From: Merdimonas faecigallinarum
Lineage (GTDB): Bacteria > Bacillota > Clostridia > Lachnospirales > Lachnospiraceae
Assembly (NCBI GenBank): GCA_019119285.1
Contig: DWXJ01000052.1
Span: 1 to 27,918, forward strand
DNA length: 27,918 bases
Direction of reading: 5' to 3'
The position numbers were made by a program, and so were the translations under genes. Positions within the stretch are counted from its first letter, which is position 1. Each line of letters opens with the position of its first letter. This document shows positions 14,398 through 22,959 of this stretch, one piece after another. The notes under the pieces were generated by a model. That model was not told the origin of the DNA and ran no database searches. It worked only from the letters and a program-made list of their open reading frames with translations.

Positions 14398-15081
14398 TTA
14401 TTCACCGTGTTTGGTCCGGATGACGTCTGTTACCACTTCTGCCTGGTTGTCAATGTGGCGGCTGACGATCTCTGCCGCTTTTTCCTTCTCATGCTCCTCG
14501 ATCCTTCGGATGATCTCTGCATGTTCTGCCATCAGCCGGGGATGGGCCTCTTTTCTCTTGATGCATTCCACGCGGTACCGGTACATCTGCTCCCGCAGAT
14601 TATTGAGAAGCTGGATCAGCTTCTGGTTTCCTGTGGACATATAGATAATATCATGGAACCGCACGTCTGCTTCCGCGATTTCGGTCACATCGCTGCTGGT
14701 CTTTAAGATCCTCTGAAATTCATCCGCTGCCTCGTGAAGTTCTTTTAATTCTTCTTTTGTAATCTTGTCGCAGCACAGCTGTACCGCCAGCTCTTCCAGG
14801 GCTTTACGGACCTCCAGCACATCTGTCAGGCTCTTTTCCGTAATATCTGCCACCTCGGCCCCTTTCCTCGGGATCATAAGGACCAGCCCTTCCAGTTCCA
14901 GCTTGCGGATTGCCTCCCGGATCGGCGTCCGGCTTACGCCCAGCTTGTTGGCAAGCTGCACTTCCATCAGCCTCTCTCCCGGCTTCAGTTCGCCGCGCAG
15001 GATCGCCTGGCGCAGCGTATTAAAAACCACGTCCCGCAGGGGCAGGTATTCATTCATATTCACCGTAAAATTAGACTCCAT
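14398..15081 (-). CDS. GntR-family regulator with FCD domain
   Basis: This 227-residue regulator has a GntR winged helix at the N-terminus (about 10-75, with LANKLGVSRTPIREAIRKLE) and an all-helical FCD ligand domain. The FCD metal-type residues are present in ADVRFHD, MAEHAEI and VSRHIDN. FCD proteins sense small carboxylates or acyl compounds; the ligand here is unknown. The ATG at 15081 is one base after the ispE stop and has GGAGG 7 nt upstream, formed by the last ispE codons. Another in-frame ATG 27 nt earlier lies inside ispE. It is likely co-expressed with ispE from a promoter carrying a TGTATACA dyad, a form of site used by this family. Confidence 0.9.
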   Translation of the reverse strand: MESNFTVNMNEYLPLRDVVFNTLRQAILRGELKPGERLMEVQLANKLGVSRTPIREAIRKLELEGLVLMIPRKGAEVADITEKSLTDVLEVRKALEELAVQLCCDKITKEELKELHEAADEFQRILKTSSDVTEIAEADVRFHDIIYMSTGNQKLIQLLNNLREQMYRYRVECIKRKEAHPRLMAEHAEIIRRIEEHEKEKAAEIVSRHIDNQAEVVTDVIRTKHGE

Positions 15082-15082
15082 T

Positions 15083-15958
15083 TTACTTCCTCCTCGCATT
15101 ATGTACATTGGTCACATAGACCTGTTTTGCAAGTCCTGCTTCCCTTATCTTAAGCGCCGCCTTTTTTGCCAGGCTCTTCTCCGTAAAGATCCCAAAAACG
15201 GTCGGCCCGCTGCCGCTCATCATCGCGCCCTTTGCTCCGCCTTCGTTCATCAGTTTCTTGATCTTATCAATGACCGGATATTCTTCCACTGTTACCTGTT
15301 CCAGCACATTTCCCATGCGGGACGCGATCTTTGTCAAATCCCCTTCTTTCAGTCCTTCGATAATCCCGTCAATATCCGGATGTTCTACGATCCTGCGGGA
15401 ATCGATCTTTTCATACACCATCTTTGTCGATACGCTCACCGGCGGCTTTGCCACCACGATCTGGCATCTCGGCATGGGCGGCAGAGGCGTCAGGATCTCG
15501 CCGATCCCTTCTGCCAGCACCGTCCCTCTCATGATACAGTAGGGCACGTCCGCCCCCAGGGATACGCCCCGCTTCATCAGCTCTTCCATGGAAAGTCCCA
15601 GGTCAAACATCCGGTTGATCCCGTAAAGGACAGCCGCAGCGTTGGAACTTCCCCCTGCCATCCCGGCCGCCACAGGAATATGTTTCTCCAGGAAAATATC
15701 TACGCCGCTTCGGATCTCAAATTCATCCATCAGAAGCTTTGCAGCCCGGTAAGCCAGATTATTTTCATTCACGGGAAGATAGAACAGATTGGTACTCAGT
15801 CCGATCCCCGACTCTTTTCTTTTCGTGATCGTGATCTGGTCATACAGATAGATGGTCTGCATGACCATGCGCACGTCATGATAGCCGTCCGGCCGTTTTC
15901 CCAGGACGTCCAGACCCAGATTGATTTTTCCCAGTGCCTTTAACTCCATTTTATCCAT
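15083..15958 (-). CDS. ispE: 4-diphosphocytidyl-2-C-methyl-D-erythritol kinase
   Basis: This 291-residue GHMP kinase of the non-mevalonate isoprenoid pathway phosphorylates CDP-methylerythritol. It has the substrate segment KINLGLDVLGKRPDGYH (11-27, catalytic-region Lys11), the ATP loop PVAAGMAGGSSNAAA (95-109), LGADVPYC with Asp137, and the third motif MMSGSGPTVFGIF. The length is typical. The ATG at 15958 has GAGGAG 8 nt upstream. It is first in a run with the GntR-type regulator, 1 bp downstream. Its leader contains an inverted-repeat operator candidate and a perfect 20-bp palindrome. Confidence 0.96.
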   Translation of the reverse strand: MDKMELKALGKINLGLDVLGKRPDGYHDVRMVMQTIYLYDQITITKRKESGIGLSTNLFYLPVNENNLAYRAAKLLMDEFEIRSGVDIFLEKHIPVAAGMAGGSSNAAAVLYGINRMFDLGLSMEELMKRGVSLGADVPYCIMRGTVLAEGIGEILTPLPPMPRCQIVVAKPPVSVSTKMVYEKIDSRRIVEHPDIDGIIEGLKEGDLTKIASRMGNVLEQVTVEEYPVIDKIKKLMNEGGAKGAMMSGSGPTVFGIFTEKSLAKKAALKIREAGLAKQVYVTNVHNARRK

Positions 15959-15983
15959 CCGTGATTCTCCTCATACTGATTTT

Positions 15984-16009
15984 GGATCCGGCATGCCGGA
16001 TCCTTTTTT
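15984..16009 (+). terminator. Perfect 20-bp palindrome with plus-strand T-run
   Basis: GGATCCGGCATGCCGGATCC (15984-16003) is followed on the plus strand by six T's. It has terminator form only for plus-strand transcription, where no gene is seen. For the minus-strand ispE message it is a hairpin in the 5' leader 26-45 nt before the start codon. Confidence 0.4.
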
Positions 16010-16017
16010 GCTCACAT

Positions 16018-16036
16018 ACTGTATCTTGTATACAGT
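16018..16036. promoter_or_regulatory. Candidate GntR operator downstream of the ispE promoter
   Basis: ACTGTATCTTGTATACAGT has 7-bp inverted arms (ACTGTAT/ATACAGT) and contains the symmetric core TGTATACA (16027-16034). That resembles the TnGTnnACnA half-site pattern of FadR/FCD-type GntR proteins. It covers the first bases downstream of the predicted transcription start, a position suited to repression. Confidence 0.45.
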
Positions 16037-16040
16037 GTAC

Positions 16041-17600
16041 TCATAGTATACTCATATTTTCTTTAAAAATCAATATCTTATCCCCTGTTTTTATTTCTCC
16101 GTCTTCCAGTCCGTTGACCTTGCAGATGCTCTCCTGTGTGGTCTGATACCGCTTTGCCAGATCCCAGAGAGAATCCCCGTTCCTGACGATGTAGCCTGTG
16201 ATCCCGGGCCTTTTTTCCTGCTCCTCCTGGCTGATCTTCTGGAACGTGATCTCTTCTATATTAGAAAGAACAGCAGGCCGCCAGAAGAAGCACTGGAAAG
16301 CCAGCACCGCCCGGACTTCAATCTCGTCGCTTCCCAGCAGACTGACAGACAGCTGCTCCGTCATCCAGGTCAGGTCATACTCCATCCCTTCTTCTGCGTC
16401 TCCTCCTTCCAGAAGATAAGAAAAGGGAACCATTCCCTGCCAGGTGTCATAAGGGGTCTGATCGTCCGCCTTAAGATACAAAAAGTTCACATGGAGGAGT
16501 CCCTCGATCTGCAGGCCCTCCCTGGTCTTCTCCACGCTGTCCACCTGGATGCGGGCGCTGCTGTGGCAGATCTGAAGGATCGCGTCTTTGATCTCCGGAA
16601 GCGACAGTTGTTCGGCCACCTTGCACTTCGAGTGGTTCTGCATCAGAAGGGAATGAAGCCTCATTTCTTTTTTCTCCGGAATACAGGTCTGTTCCAGCGC
16701 GTACAGATCTTCCAGCAGACGCAGGCGGGTCTCTTTGTAAACCACATACCGGACCTCTACCGCCCCGTCCACGGCGATCAGGCGCATCTGTCCGTCCTCG
16801 TCCATCTGCGGCTCTGCGGACACCTCCGTAAGTTCCGGCCAGATCTGGTGATACATGGAACTTTCCGCCCCGCCGCAGGCAAGGGTCCCTTCAAAAGGCA
16901 GCGCCTGCTCCGTCCAGTCTGTTTTTCCATTTTCTGTCCCGTACAGGCAGAACAATAGCAGCTCTCCCTGCACGGTGATCTGATCTTCCGCAATCCGGGT
17001 ATCGAATTTGCGCAACGTGATATCCGTCCAGAGCAGGGTATCGATATTTTCCCGGGTTCCCTGAAGGGACGCTTCCTCCCGGATCCGCAGCACATCCTTT
17101 TTGGCCGCGTGGACATTTAACACGTCCATGTCCTTATATTTTTTGTAGAGCGGGATCTCCTCGTCCGAAATATCCGTAACGATCTTATTTTCACAGATTG
17201 TTTCTGTTCCCACACTGATCTCCACAGCGCCCTTGATCTCCAGCTTTCTGGAGTTAATCACCGCAGCCGTCACCTCTGTGCTTACAGGCGTCACGACCAG
17301 ACTGCCGTCTGCCTCCTCCAGATACACCATTTCCTCAAACGGGATCCTTCCTTCCAGACTGGCGGCCGGATATTCCCCTTCCCCGGCGGCATAAAGCACC
17401 TGCACCTTCAGTTTTCCGGTAAGCTTCACATAATGATCCGCGAACCGCACGTCCTCCAGGACCGCCTTCCCAGACGCCAGGATCACTCTTGCCACATCCG
17501 GCTTTGCGTCCGGCACGTTCAGATCCTGGTTCAGATAAAACTGGTCCGTTACCTTTTCCTTTGTCTGACAGGTCTGTATCCTCTCTGTCTGATATTCCAT
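16041..17600 (-). CDS. SPOCS (DUF3794) and LysM domain protein
   Basis: This 519-residue protein has DUF3794/SPOCS repeats over most of its length (for example about 20-110 and again in the second half, before residue 440). It ends with a LysM peptidoglycan-binding motif at about 468-512 (YIVRNGDSLWDLAKRYQTT...GDKILIF). SPOCS proteins occur in spore coat and cortex assembly in Clostridia and Bacilli, so a spore-envelope role is likely. No signal peptide is seen, consistent with mother-cell synthesis. AGGAGG lies 8-10 nt before the ATG at 17600. It follows the PrcB-type lipoprotein gene by 13 bp and no terminator separates it from ispE. Confidence 0.88.
   Translation of the reverse strand: MEYQTERIQTCQTKEKVTDQFYLNQDLNVPDAKPDVARVILASGKAVLEDVRFADHYVKLTGKLKVQVLYAAGEGEYPAASLEGRIPFEEMVYLEEADGSLVVTPVSTEVTAAVINSRKLEIKGAVEISVGTETICENKIVTDISDEEIPLYKKYKDMDVLNVHAAKKDVLRIREEASLQGTRENIDTLLWTDITLRKFDTRIAEDQITVQGELLLFCLYGTENGKTDWTEQALPFEGTLACGGAESSMYHQIWPELTEVSAEPQMDEDGQMRLIAVDGAVEVRYVVYKETRLRLLEDLYALEQTCIPEKKEMRLHSLLMQNHSKCKVAEQLSLPEIKDAILQICHSSARIQVDSVEKTREGLQIEGLLHVNFLYLKADDQTPYDTWQGMVPFSYLLEGGDAEEGMEYDLTWMTEQLSVSLLGSDEIEVRAVLAFQCFFWRPAVLSNIEEITFQKISQEEQEKRPGITGYIVRNGDSLWDLAKRYQTTQESICKVNGLEDGEIKTGDKILIFKENMSIL
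16045..16073 (-). promoter_or_regulatory. Promoter for ispE and the GntR gene
   Basis: On the minus strand TTGATT (16073-16068), a 17-bp spacer, and TATACT (16050-16045). It lies over the end of the SPOCS/LysM gene, and the expected start is near 16038. Confidence 0.6.
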
Positions 17601-17613
17601 CTTGCTTTCCCTC

Positions 17614-18033
17614 CTACTGAAAAATAATCTGCTTATCGATATATTCCATCTTCACCACCACATAGGGACAGGCGGCACTTTTTCTGATCTCTTCTCCTTT
17701 GTCCGGTCCCAGCAGGCTGGTCTCGATATAGACGCCCTCCTCCCCTTCAAAACAGTCTGTCACTCTGACGCTGTATCCGCTGGTCTTCTGTTCCCCGTAT
17801 CCTCTGGCCGCGTACAGATACCCTCCGTCCGCGTAAAAGAGCTTCATCGGCTCTTCTTTTTCCTCCTCGATCCGGGCTTTGAATTCTTCCGGCACCTCGT
17901 CCTTATCCACCACCGTATATTCCACATCCCGGATCCTCTCCGGCTCCATGTTCTGTATGCTGCACCCGGCGAAGACAAACGCAGACGCGGCAAAAAAAGC
18001 GGCACAGACACAAGCTTTGATCCTTCTTTTCAT
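17614..18033 (-). CDS. Lipoprotein with PrcB C-terminal-like domain
   Basis: This is a predicted lipoprotein of 139 residues. It has a basic start (MKRRIK), a hydrophobic stretch, and a lipobox FAGC with Cys24 as the lipidation site. The C-terminal half (about 60-135, with YLYAARGYGEQKTSGYSVRV and a closing VVVKMEY) resembles the PrcB_C domain found in protease-complex accessory proteins. The ATG at 18033 is preferred because it opens the signal peptide; its GGGGG ribosome site is close and imperfect. An ATG at 18075 would add a charged 14-residue prefix and falls inside a possible -10 box (TATGAT at 18072-18067). The gene pairs with the SPOCS/LysM gene, so an envelope or spore role is possible. 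Confidence 0.75.
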   Translation of the reverse strand: MKRRIKACVCAAFFAASAFVFAGCSIQNMEPERIRDVEYTVVDKDEVPEEFKARIEEEKEEPMKLFYADGGYLYAARGYGEQKTSGYSVRVTDCFEGEEGVYIETSLLGPDKGEEIRKSAACPYVVVKMEYIDKQIIFQ

Positions 18034-18103
18034 ATGCCCCCGGAAAAACTGCTTTTTCTCTTTATTATCATACACAGCGACTCTAGGAAAAATGCCAGAA
18101 ATA

Positions 18104-18112
18104 TGTTATGAT
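18104..18112 (+). promoter_or_regulatory. Extended -10 promoter for plsC
   Basis: TGT-TATGAT is an extended -10 element 50 bp before the plsC start. No good -35 is present. Confidence 0.45.
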
Positions 18113-18162
18113 AGGTGGGAAAATGTTCTATATGATGAAATTACTAAAGAGAGGTTTCCTGT

Positions 18163-18897
18163 ATGATACGATTTCTGATCATTGCAATCCTTTTGTTTCT
18201 CTATCTGGTTCTGGGGATTCCCGTCCTTCTGGTGGAGAAACTCCGCGCGAAAAAAGATCAGGAGGCCAGCGATTACCGCTGCCTGCGCCTGGTCCAGTGG
18301 ATGTTCCGGGTGATGCTCCGGGTCGCAGGCGTCCAGGTCACTGTCATCGGTGAGGAAAATATCCCGGATGAACCGGTCCTGTTTATCGGGAACCACCGCA
18401 GCTATTTTGACATCCTTCTGACTTATTCCAGATGCAGACGGCTGACCGGCTATATCGCCAAAAAGGAAATGCTGCGCTATCCCCTTCTCCGGGACTGGAT
18501 GAACCGGCTCTACTGCCTGTTCCTTGACCGCTCCACACCCAAAGAGGGCTTAAAAACGATCCTGACCGCCATTGATTATATCAAGCGCGGGATCTCTATC
18601 TGCATTTTCCCGGAAGGGACCCGCAACAACGGCGAAGAATTAAGCCTGCTGCCCTTCCACAGCGGTTCCTTTAAGATTGCGGAAAAAGCCGGATGTCCCA
18701 TCATTCCGATCAGCATGAACAACACCGCCGAGATCTTTGAGAACCACCTTCCAAAGGTAAAAAAGACCCATGTGGTCATTGAATACGGCGCTCCGATCCG
18801 GCTGGAGGAACTCGACAAAGACACCCGGAAACATCTGAGCACTTACTGTTCTGACCTGATCCAGGAGACGATCAGAAAGAACCAGTCGCTTTTATAA
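18163..18897 (+). CDS. plsC: 1-acyl-sn-glycerol-3-phosphate acyltransferase
   Basis: This 244-residue membrane-associated acyltransferase makes phosphatidic acid from lysophosphatidic acid. An N-terminal hydrophobic helix (about 2-23) anchors it. The catalytic HX4D motif is NHRSYFD (His78, Asp83), and the substrate motif FPEGTR is at 149-154, followed by PFHSGSFKIA. AGAGAGG stands 8 nt before the ATG. It is the first gene of the plus-strand run and is divergent from the lipoprotein gene. No terminator is visible before the next promoter. Confidence 0.92.
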   Translation: MIRFLIIAILLFLYLVLGIPVLLVEKLRAKKDQEASDYRCLRLVQWMFRVMLRVAGVQVTVIGEENIPDEPVLFIGNHRSYFDILLTYSRCRRLTGYIAKKEMLRYPLLRDWMNRLYCLFLDRSTPKEGLKTILTAIDYIKRGISICIFPEGTRNNGEELSLLPFHSGSFKIAEKAGCPIIPISMNNTAEIFENHLPKVKKTHVVIEYGAPIRLEELDKDTRKHLSTYCSDLIQETIRKNQSLL

Positions 18898-18916
18898 AAC
18901 AGTCCGGGTTTTTCTT

Positions 18917-18945
18917 TTACTTTTGTCTCCACTGATGCTATAATA
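18917..18945 (+). promoter_or_regulatory. Promoter for nicotinate phosphoribosyltransferase
   Basis: TTTACT, a 17-bp spacer, then TGC-TATAAT: a consensus -10 with an extended TG. The leader of about 50 nt holds a small GGCAG/CTGCC hairpin (18962-18977) but nothing resembling a known NAD riboswitch. Confidence 0.7.
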
Positions 18946-19001
18946 TACGAAATGATGTTTCGGCAGGATATTCTGCCTATGCCAGAAAAGGAGTGTTAAT
19001 C

Positions 19002-20453
19002 ATGAATAAGCAGGATCTGACTTTGCTGACAGACTTGTATGAATTGACCATGATGCAGGGATATTACGTCAAAGGGCAGAACGAGAAAGTGATCTTTGAT
19101 GTATTTTTCCGCGCCAACCCGTGTAATAACGGATATTCCATCTGCGCCGGGCTGGAACAGGTGATCGACTATATCAAAAACCTGAATTTCACCTATGAAG
19201 ATGTGGATTATCTGAGAGGGCTTGGCATTTTCAGCGAAGACTTTCTCCATTATCTGAGCGGTTTTCATTTCAGCGGCGATATTTACGCCATTCCTGAAGG
19301 AAGCGTGATCTTCCCCAAGGAGCCGATCTTAAAGGTGATCGCCCCCATTATGGAGGCGCAGCTTGTGGAAACTGCTATCCTTACGATCTTAAACCACCAG
19401 TGCCTGATCGCCACCAAGGCTTCCCGGGTCGTCTATGCGGCGAACGGAGACGGGATCATGGAGTTCGGACTCCGCAGGGCCCAGGGACCGGACGCCGGCC
19501 TTTACGGGGCCAGGGCCGCGATCATCGGAGGCTGCGTGGGAACTTCCAACGTACTGGCCGGACAACTCTTTGACGTGCCGGTCATGGGAACCCATGCCCA
19601 CAGCTGGATCATGAGTTTCCCGGATGAATATACGGCTTTCAAGGCCTATGCCGATCTCTATCCGGATAACTGTACGCTTCTGGTGGACACTTACGACACA
19701 TTGAAGTCCGGCGTTCCAAACGCCATCCGTGTCTTCCGTGAATTTAAAGAATCCGGCCGGAAATTCGGCAAATACGGCATCCGCCTGGACAGCGGCGACC
19801 TGGCTTATCTGTCCAAACAGGCAAGAAAGATGCTGGATGAAGCCGGTTTTACGGACGCCACGATCACTGCCTCCAATGATCTGGACGAGTATCTCCTCCA
19901 TGATCTGAAGATGCAGGGCGCAGCCATCAATTCCTGGGGCGTGGGCACACACCTGATCACCTCCAAGGACTGCCCGTCCTTTGGCGGCGTCTATAAGCTG
20001 GCTGCGATCCAGAACAGCGAAGGGGAATTTATCCCCAAGATCAAGATCTCTGAAAATACAGAGAAGATCACCAACCCGGGAAATAAAACCATTTACCGTG
20101 TCTATGAGAAGGATTCCGGCAAGGTAAAAGCAGACCTGATCTGCTTTGCAGACGAGACCTTTGATCCTTCCGAGGACATGCTCCTTTTCGATCCGATCGA
20201 GACCTGGAAAAAGACGAAGATGCCCGGCGGTTCCTATACCCTGCGGGAAATGATGGTTCCTGTATTTCGGAACGGCGAATGCATCTACCAGTCTCCCAGC
20301 GTAAAGGAGATCGCCGACTACTGCCGGCAGGAAAAGGATTCCCTGTGGGAGGAGACCAAGCGTCTCTTCTATCCGCACCAGATCTATGTGGATCTCTCTC
20401 CCCGTCTCTACGAGGTGAAGAAGAACCTTCTGGATCAGGTGAACAAAGCATAA
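19002..20453 (+). CDS. pncB: Nicotinate phosphoribosyltransferase
   Basis: This 483-residue enzyme joins nicotinate and PRPP to give nicotinate mononucleotide in NAD salvage. It has the N-terminal LLTDLYELTMMQGYY (8-22), EFGLRRAQGPDAG (154-166), the active-site histidine region GTHAHSW (196-202), and VDTYDTLKSGVPNAI. The RLDSGDLAYLSK phosphate-binding stretch follows. The length fits the bacterial family. The ATG at 19002 has AAAAGGAG with an 8-nt spacer; an in-frame GTG 9 nt upstream falls in the ribosome site region and is not preferred. The ddl gene follows after 36 bp, so read-through from this promoter into ddl and murF is likely. Confidence 0.95.
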   Translation: MNKQDLTLLTDLYELTMMQGYYVKGQNEKVIFDVFFRANPCNNGYSICAGLEQVIDYIKNLNFTYEDVDYLRGLGIFSEDFLHYLSGFHFSGDIYAIPEGSVIFPKEPILKVIAPIMEAQLVETAILTILNHQCLIATKASRVVYAANGDGIMEFGLRRAQGPDAGLYGARAAIIGGCVGTSNVLAGQLFDVPVMGTHAHSWIMSFPDEYTAFKAYADLYPDNCTLLVDTYDTLKSGVPNAIRVFREFKESGRKFGKYGIRLDSGDLAYLSKQARKMLDEAGFTDATITASNDLDEYLLHDLKMQGAAINSWGVGTHLITSKDCPSFGGVYKLAAIQNSEGEFIPKIKISENTEKITNPGNKTIYRVYEKDSGKVKADLICFADETFDPSEDMLLFDPIETWKKTKMPGGSYTLREMMVPVFRNGECIYQSPSVKEIADYCRQEKDSLWEETKRLFYPHQIYVDLSPRLYEVKKNLLDQVNKA

Positions 20454-20489
20454 TGATATAAGATAACGAGATTTGGAGGAGACTTATTT

Positions 20490-21554
20490 ATGAGAATCAT
20501 TGTACTTGCAGGCGGCTTAAGCCCGGAAAGAGACGTATCTTTATCTTCCGGCGCCGGTATCTGTAAAACACTGCGGGAAAATGGCCACAAGGCTTTCCTG
20601 CTTGACGTTTATTTTGGACTTCCCTACGATCCGGAAAAGCTTGAGGAGGTTTTTGACCTTCCGGGCGCCGGTCTTGAGATTGCCGAGGGCATCAAGACCA
20701 CCATGCCGGACCTGGAAGCTCTGAAACTCTCGAGGCCCGACCAGTCGGACTGTTCTTTTGGCCCCAATGTGATCGAACTGTGCCGTATGGCAGACATCAC
20801 CTTTATGGCTCTTCATGGTTCCATCGGTGAAAACGGCAAGATCCAGGCCACTTTCGATGTGCTGGGGATCCGTTACACCGGACCCAATTCCCTGGGCTGC
20901 TCTTTGTCCATGAACAAGCTGGTGGCCAAACAGATCTTCAAGATGTCCGGCGTACCTACCCCCCGCGGAACTTCTCTGACGAAGCTTACCAAAGATACGC
21001 CGCTTGACGCCCTTGGCTATTATCTGCCTCTGGTGATCAAGCCCTGTTCCAGCGGATCCAGCATCGGCGTCTACATCGTCCACACAGAAGAAGAGTACAA
21101 GGAGGCGATCCGCCGCTCTTTTGATGAGGACGGGCAGGACGAGGTTGTGATCGAGCCTTATATCAAGGGCAGGGAGTATGCCTGCGGCGTCTTAAGAGGC
21201 AAGGCCCTTCCTCTGGTGGAGATTATTCCAAAAGACGGGTTTTTTGACTATGAGAATAAATACCAGGACGGTGGCGCCAGAGAGATCTGTCCGCCGGTGT
21301 CCCTGGACGCAGACACGCAGAAAGCAATGCAGCAGGCGGGAGAACAGGCTTTTGAAGCGCTCCGGATGGACGTTTACGCCCGTGCAGACTTTATCGTGGA
21401 CGAGACGGACGGGCGGTTCTACTGCCTGGAGGTAAACGGCCTGCCGGGCATGACCCCCGCAAGCCTCCTTCCCAAGGCTGCCGCCGCCGCTGGCCTGGAT
21501 TACGGCAGTCTCTGCGAACAGATCATAGAAGAATCCATCCGGGCCCGCTATTAA
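20490..21554 (+). CDS. ddl: D-alanine--D-alanine ligase
   Basis: This 354-residue ATP-grasp enzyme makes the D-Ala-D-Ala dipeptide of peptidoglycan. It has an N-terminal AGGLSPERDVSLSSG (7-21), where most family members have EHEVS, then HGSIGENGKIQ (109-119), KPCSSGSSIGV (184-194), and the omega-loop ENKYQ with Lys257-Tyr258. That Lys-Tyr pair is the form of D-Ala-D-Ala enzymes rather than D-lactate or D-serine ligases. The metal site EVNGLPGM (314-321) is intact. GGAGG lies 10 nt before the ATG. It precedes murF by 29 bp, so the product is used by the next gene's enzyme. Confidence 0.94.
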   Translation: MRIIVLAGGLSPERDVSLSSGAGICKTLRENGHKAFLLDVYFGLPYDPEKLEEVFDLPGAGLEIAEGIKTTMPDLEALKLSRPDQSDCSFGPNVIELCRMADITFMALHGSIGENGKIQATFDVLGIRYTGPNSLGCSLSMNKLVAKQIFKMSGVPTPRGTSLTKLTKDTPLDALGYYLPLVIKPCSSGSSIGVYIVHTEEEYKEAIRRSFDEDGQDEVVIEPYIKGREYACGVLRGKALPLVEIIPKDGFFDYENKYQDGGAREICPPVSLDADTQKAMQQAGEQAFEALRMDVYARADFIVDETDGRFYCLEVNGLPGMTPASLLPKAAAAAGLDYGSLCEQIIEESIRARY

Positions 21555-21583
21555 CGCCCGGTGTTTGAAAGGAATTACCAGAC

Positions 21584-22954
21584 ATGAAGAATCTTACATT
21601 GGAAAATATCACTCAGGCATGCCGCGGTGTTTACCGCGGCGACGCTGCTTTTCTGTCTGAGGAAGTTACCGGGGTTGTCATTGACAGCCGGAAAGTGGAA
21701 AAAGGAAATTTATTCGTAGCCATTGACGGCGAGCGTTTCAATGCTCACCGTTTTATTCCCGATACGATTGAAAAAGGAGCGTTGTGCGTGGTCTCCCACG
21801 AAGACCTGGGAGAGACAGACTTCCCCTACATCCTGGTGGAATCCACCGGGCAGGCTCTTCTGGATATCGCCAAGCTCTACCGGGACTCCTTTGACCTTAA
21901 GGTCGTAGGCATTACCGGAAGCGTCGGCAAGACCAGCACCAAAGAAATGATCGCATCGGTGCTTTCCCAGAAATACAAGACCCACAAAACCCTGGGTAAT
22001 TTTAATAATGAATGGGGACTCCCCCTTACGATCTTCCAGCTTAACGAGGAGCACGAGGCCGCAGTCCTGGAAATGGGCGTCAATCATTTTGGCGAGATGC
22101 GCCGTCTCTCTTCTGTTGCCAGCCCGGACGTCTGTGTAATCACCAATATCGGCGTGGCTCACCTGGAGTTTTTTAAGACCAGAGAAGGCATCCTGCAGGA
22201 AAAATCCCAGATGATCCAGGACATGAAGGCCGGAGGCTCCATTCTGTTAAACGGTGACGATGACCTGCTCTCCCGGATGGGACCGGTAAAAGGTGTAACG
22301 CCTGTCTTTTTCGGCACCGGCGACAATTGTCAGTTCCGGGCCGATAACATTCAGGCTCTCGGGCTGCGTGGAACCGCCTGCACCATCCATCTGCCGGACG
22401 GTTCTTTCTTTGCCTGCGTGGTACCCCTTCCCGGCGCGCACATGATCTCCAACGCGCTGGCCGGCGCGGCTGCCGGCTACACGCTGGGACTTACCCCGGA
22501 GGAGATCAAGGCGGGCATAGAGGGGCTTCCTTCCATTCCCGGCCGGGGCAATATCATCCGCACCAGCCATCTGATGATCCTGGACGACTGCTACAACGCC
22601 AACCCTATCTCCACCCGGGCAGCCATTGACGTGCTGGACATGGCCATCGGACGCAAGGTCGCCGTCCTTGGCGATATGGGCGAACTGGGAACGGACACAG
22701 ACACGCTTCACCGGGAAGTGGGCGCGTACTGTGCGGAAAAAGGGGTAGATGTTGTCTGCGCCATCGGTTCCCTCGCCAGACATCTGGCAGAGGGCGCAGC
22801 CGCTAATCCACAGACCGAGGTGCACTGGTTTGAGACCAGGGATGATTTCCTGGATTCCATGAAAGACATCCTGGCAGAGGGAGACAATGTCCTGGTAAAA
22901 GCCTCCCACGGAATGAACTTCCCGGAACTGGTGGAAGCGCTTCAGCAGTTCTGA
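21584..22954 (+). CDS. murF: UDP-MurNAc-tripeptide--D-Ala-D-Ala ligase
   Basis: This 456-residue Mur ligase adds the D-Ala-D-Ala dipeptide to the UDP-MurNAc tripeptide. It has the MurF N-terminal region (VIDSRKVEKGNLFVAIDGERF), the ATP loop GITGSVGKTSTK at 109-120, and NFNNEWGLPLT (138-148). Further on are EMGVNHFGEM, the ILDDCYNANPIS motif and the C-terminal LGDMGELG. The length is typical. AAAGGA lies 10-11 nt before the ATG. The gene ends 5 bp before the perfect palindrome at 22960-23015, which with the following T-run probably terminates this transcript. Confidence 0.95.
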   Translation: MKNLTLENITQACRGVYRGDAAFLSEEVTGVVIDSRKVEKGNLFVAIDGERFNAHRFIPDTIEKGALCVVSHEDLGETDFPYILVESTGQALLDIAKLYRDSFDLKVVGITGSVGKTSTKEMIASVLSQKYKTHKTLGNFNNEWGLPLTIFQLNEEHEAAVLEMGVNHFGEMRRLSSVASPDVCVITNIGVAHLEFFKTREGILQEKSQMIQDMKAGGSILLNGDDDLLSRMGPVKGVTPVFFGTGDNCQFRADNIQALGLRGTACTIHLPDGSFFACVVPLPGAHMISNALAGAAAGYTLGLTPEEIKAGIEGLPSIPGRGNIIRTSHLMILDDCYNANPISTRAAIDVLDMAIGRKVAVLGDMGELGTDTDTLHREVGAYCAEKGVDVVCAIGSLARHLAEGAAANPQTEVHWFETRDDFLDSMKDILAEGDNVLVKASHGMNFPELVEALQQF

Positions 22955-22959
22955 TTTTT

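Noticed and set aside
14765..15943. Plus-strand open frame of almost 400 codons
   Set aside because: It is antisense to ispE and the GntR gene, which have clear motifs; its composition is that of a shadow frame.
18034..18075. Start of the PrcB-type lipoprotein at 18075
   Set aside because: It would put 14 charged residues before the signal peptide, and the ATG falls inside a possible -10 box.
18946..19001. NAD-sensing riboswitch before pncB
   Set aside because: The leader is only about 50 nt with one small hairpin and no conserved core of the known NAD classes.
19389..20378. Minus-strand open frame of about 330 codons
   Set aside because: It is antisense to the well-conserved nicotinate phosphoribosyltransferase gene and has no ribosome site or known motif.
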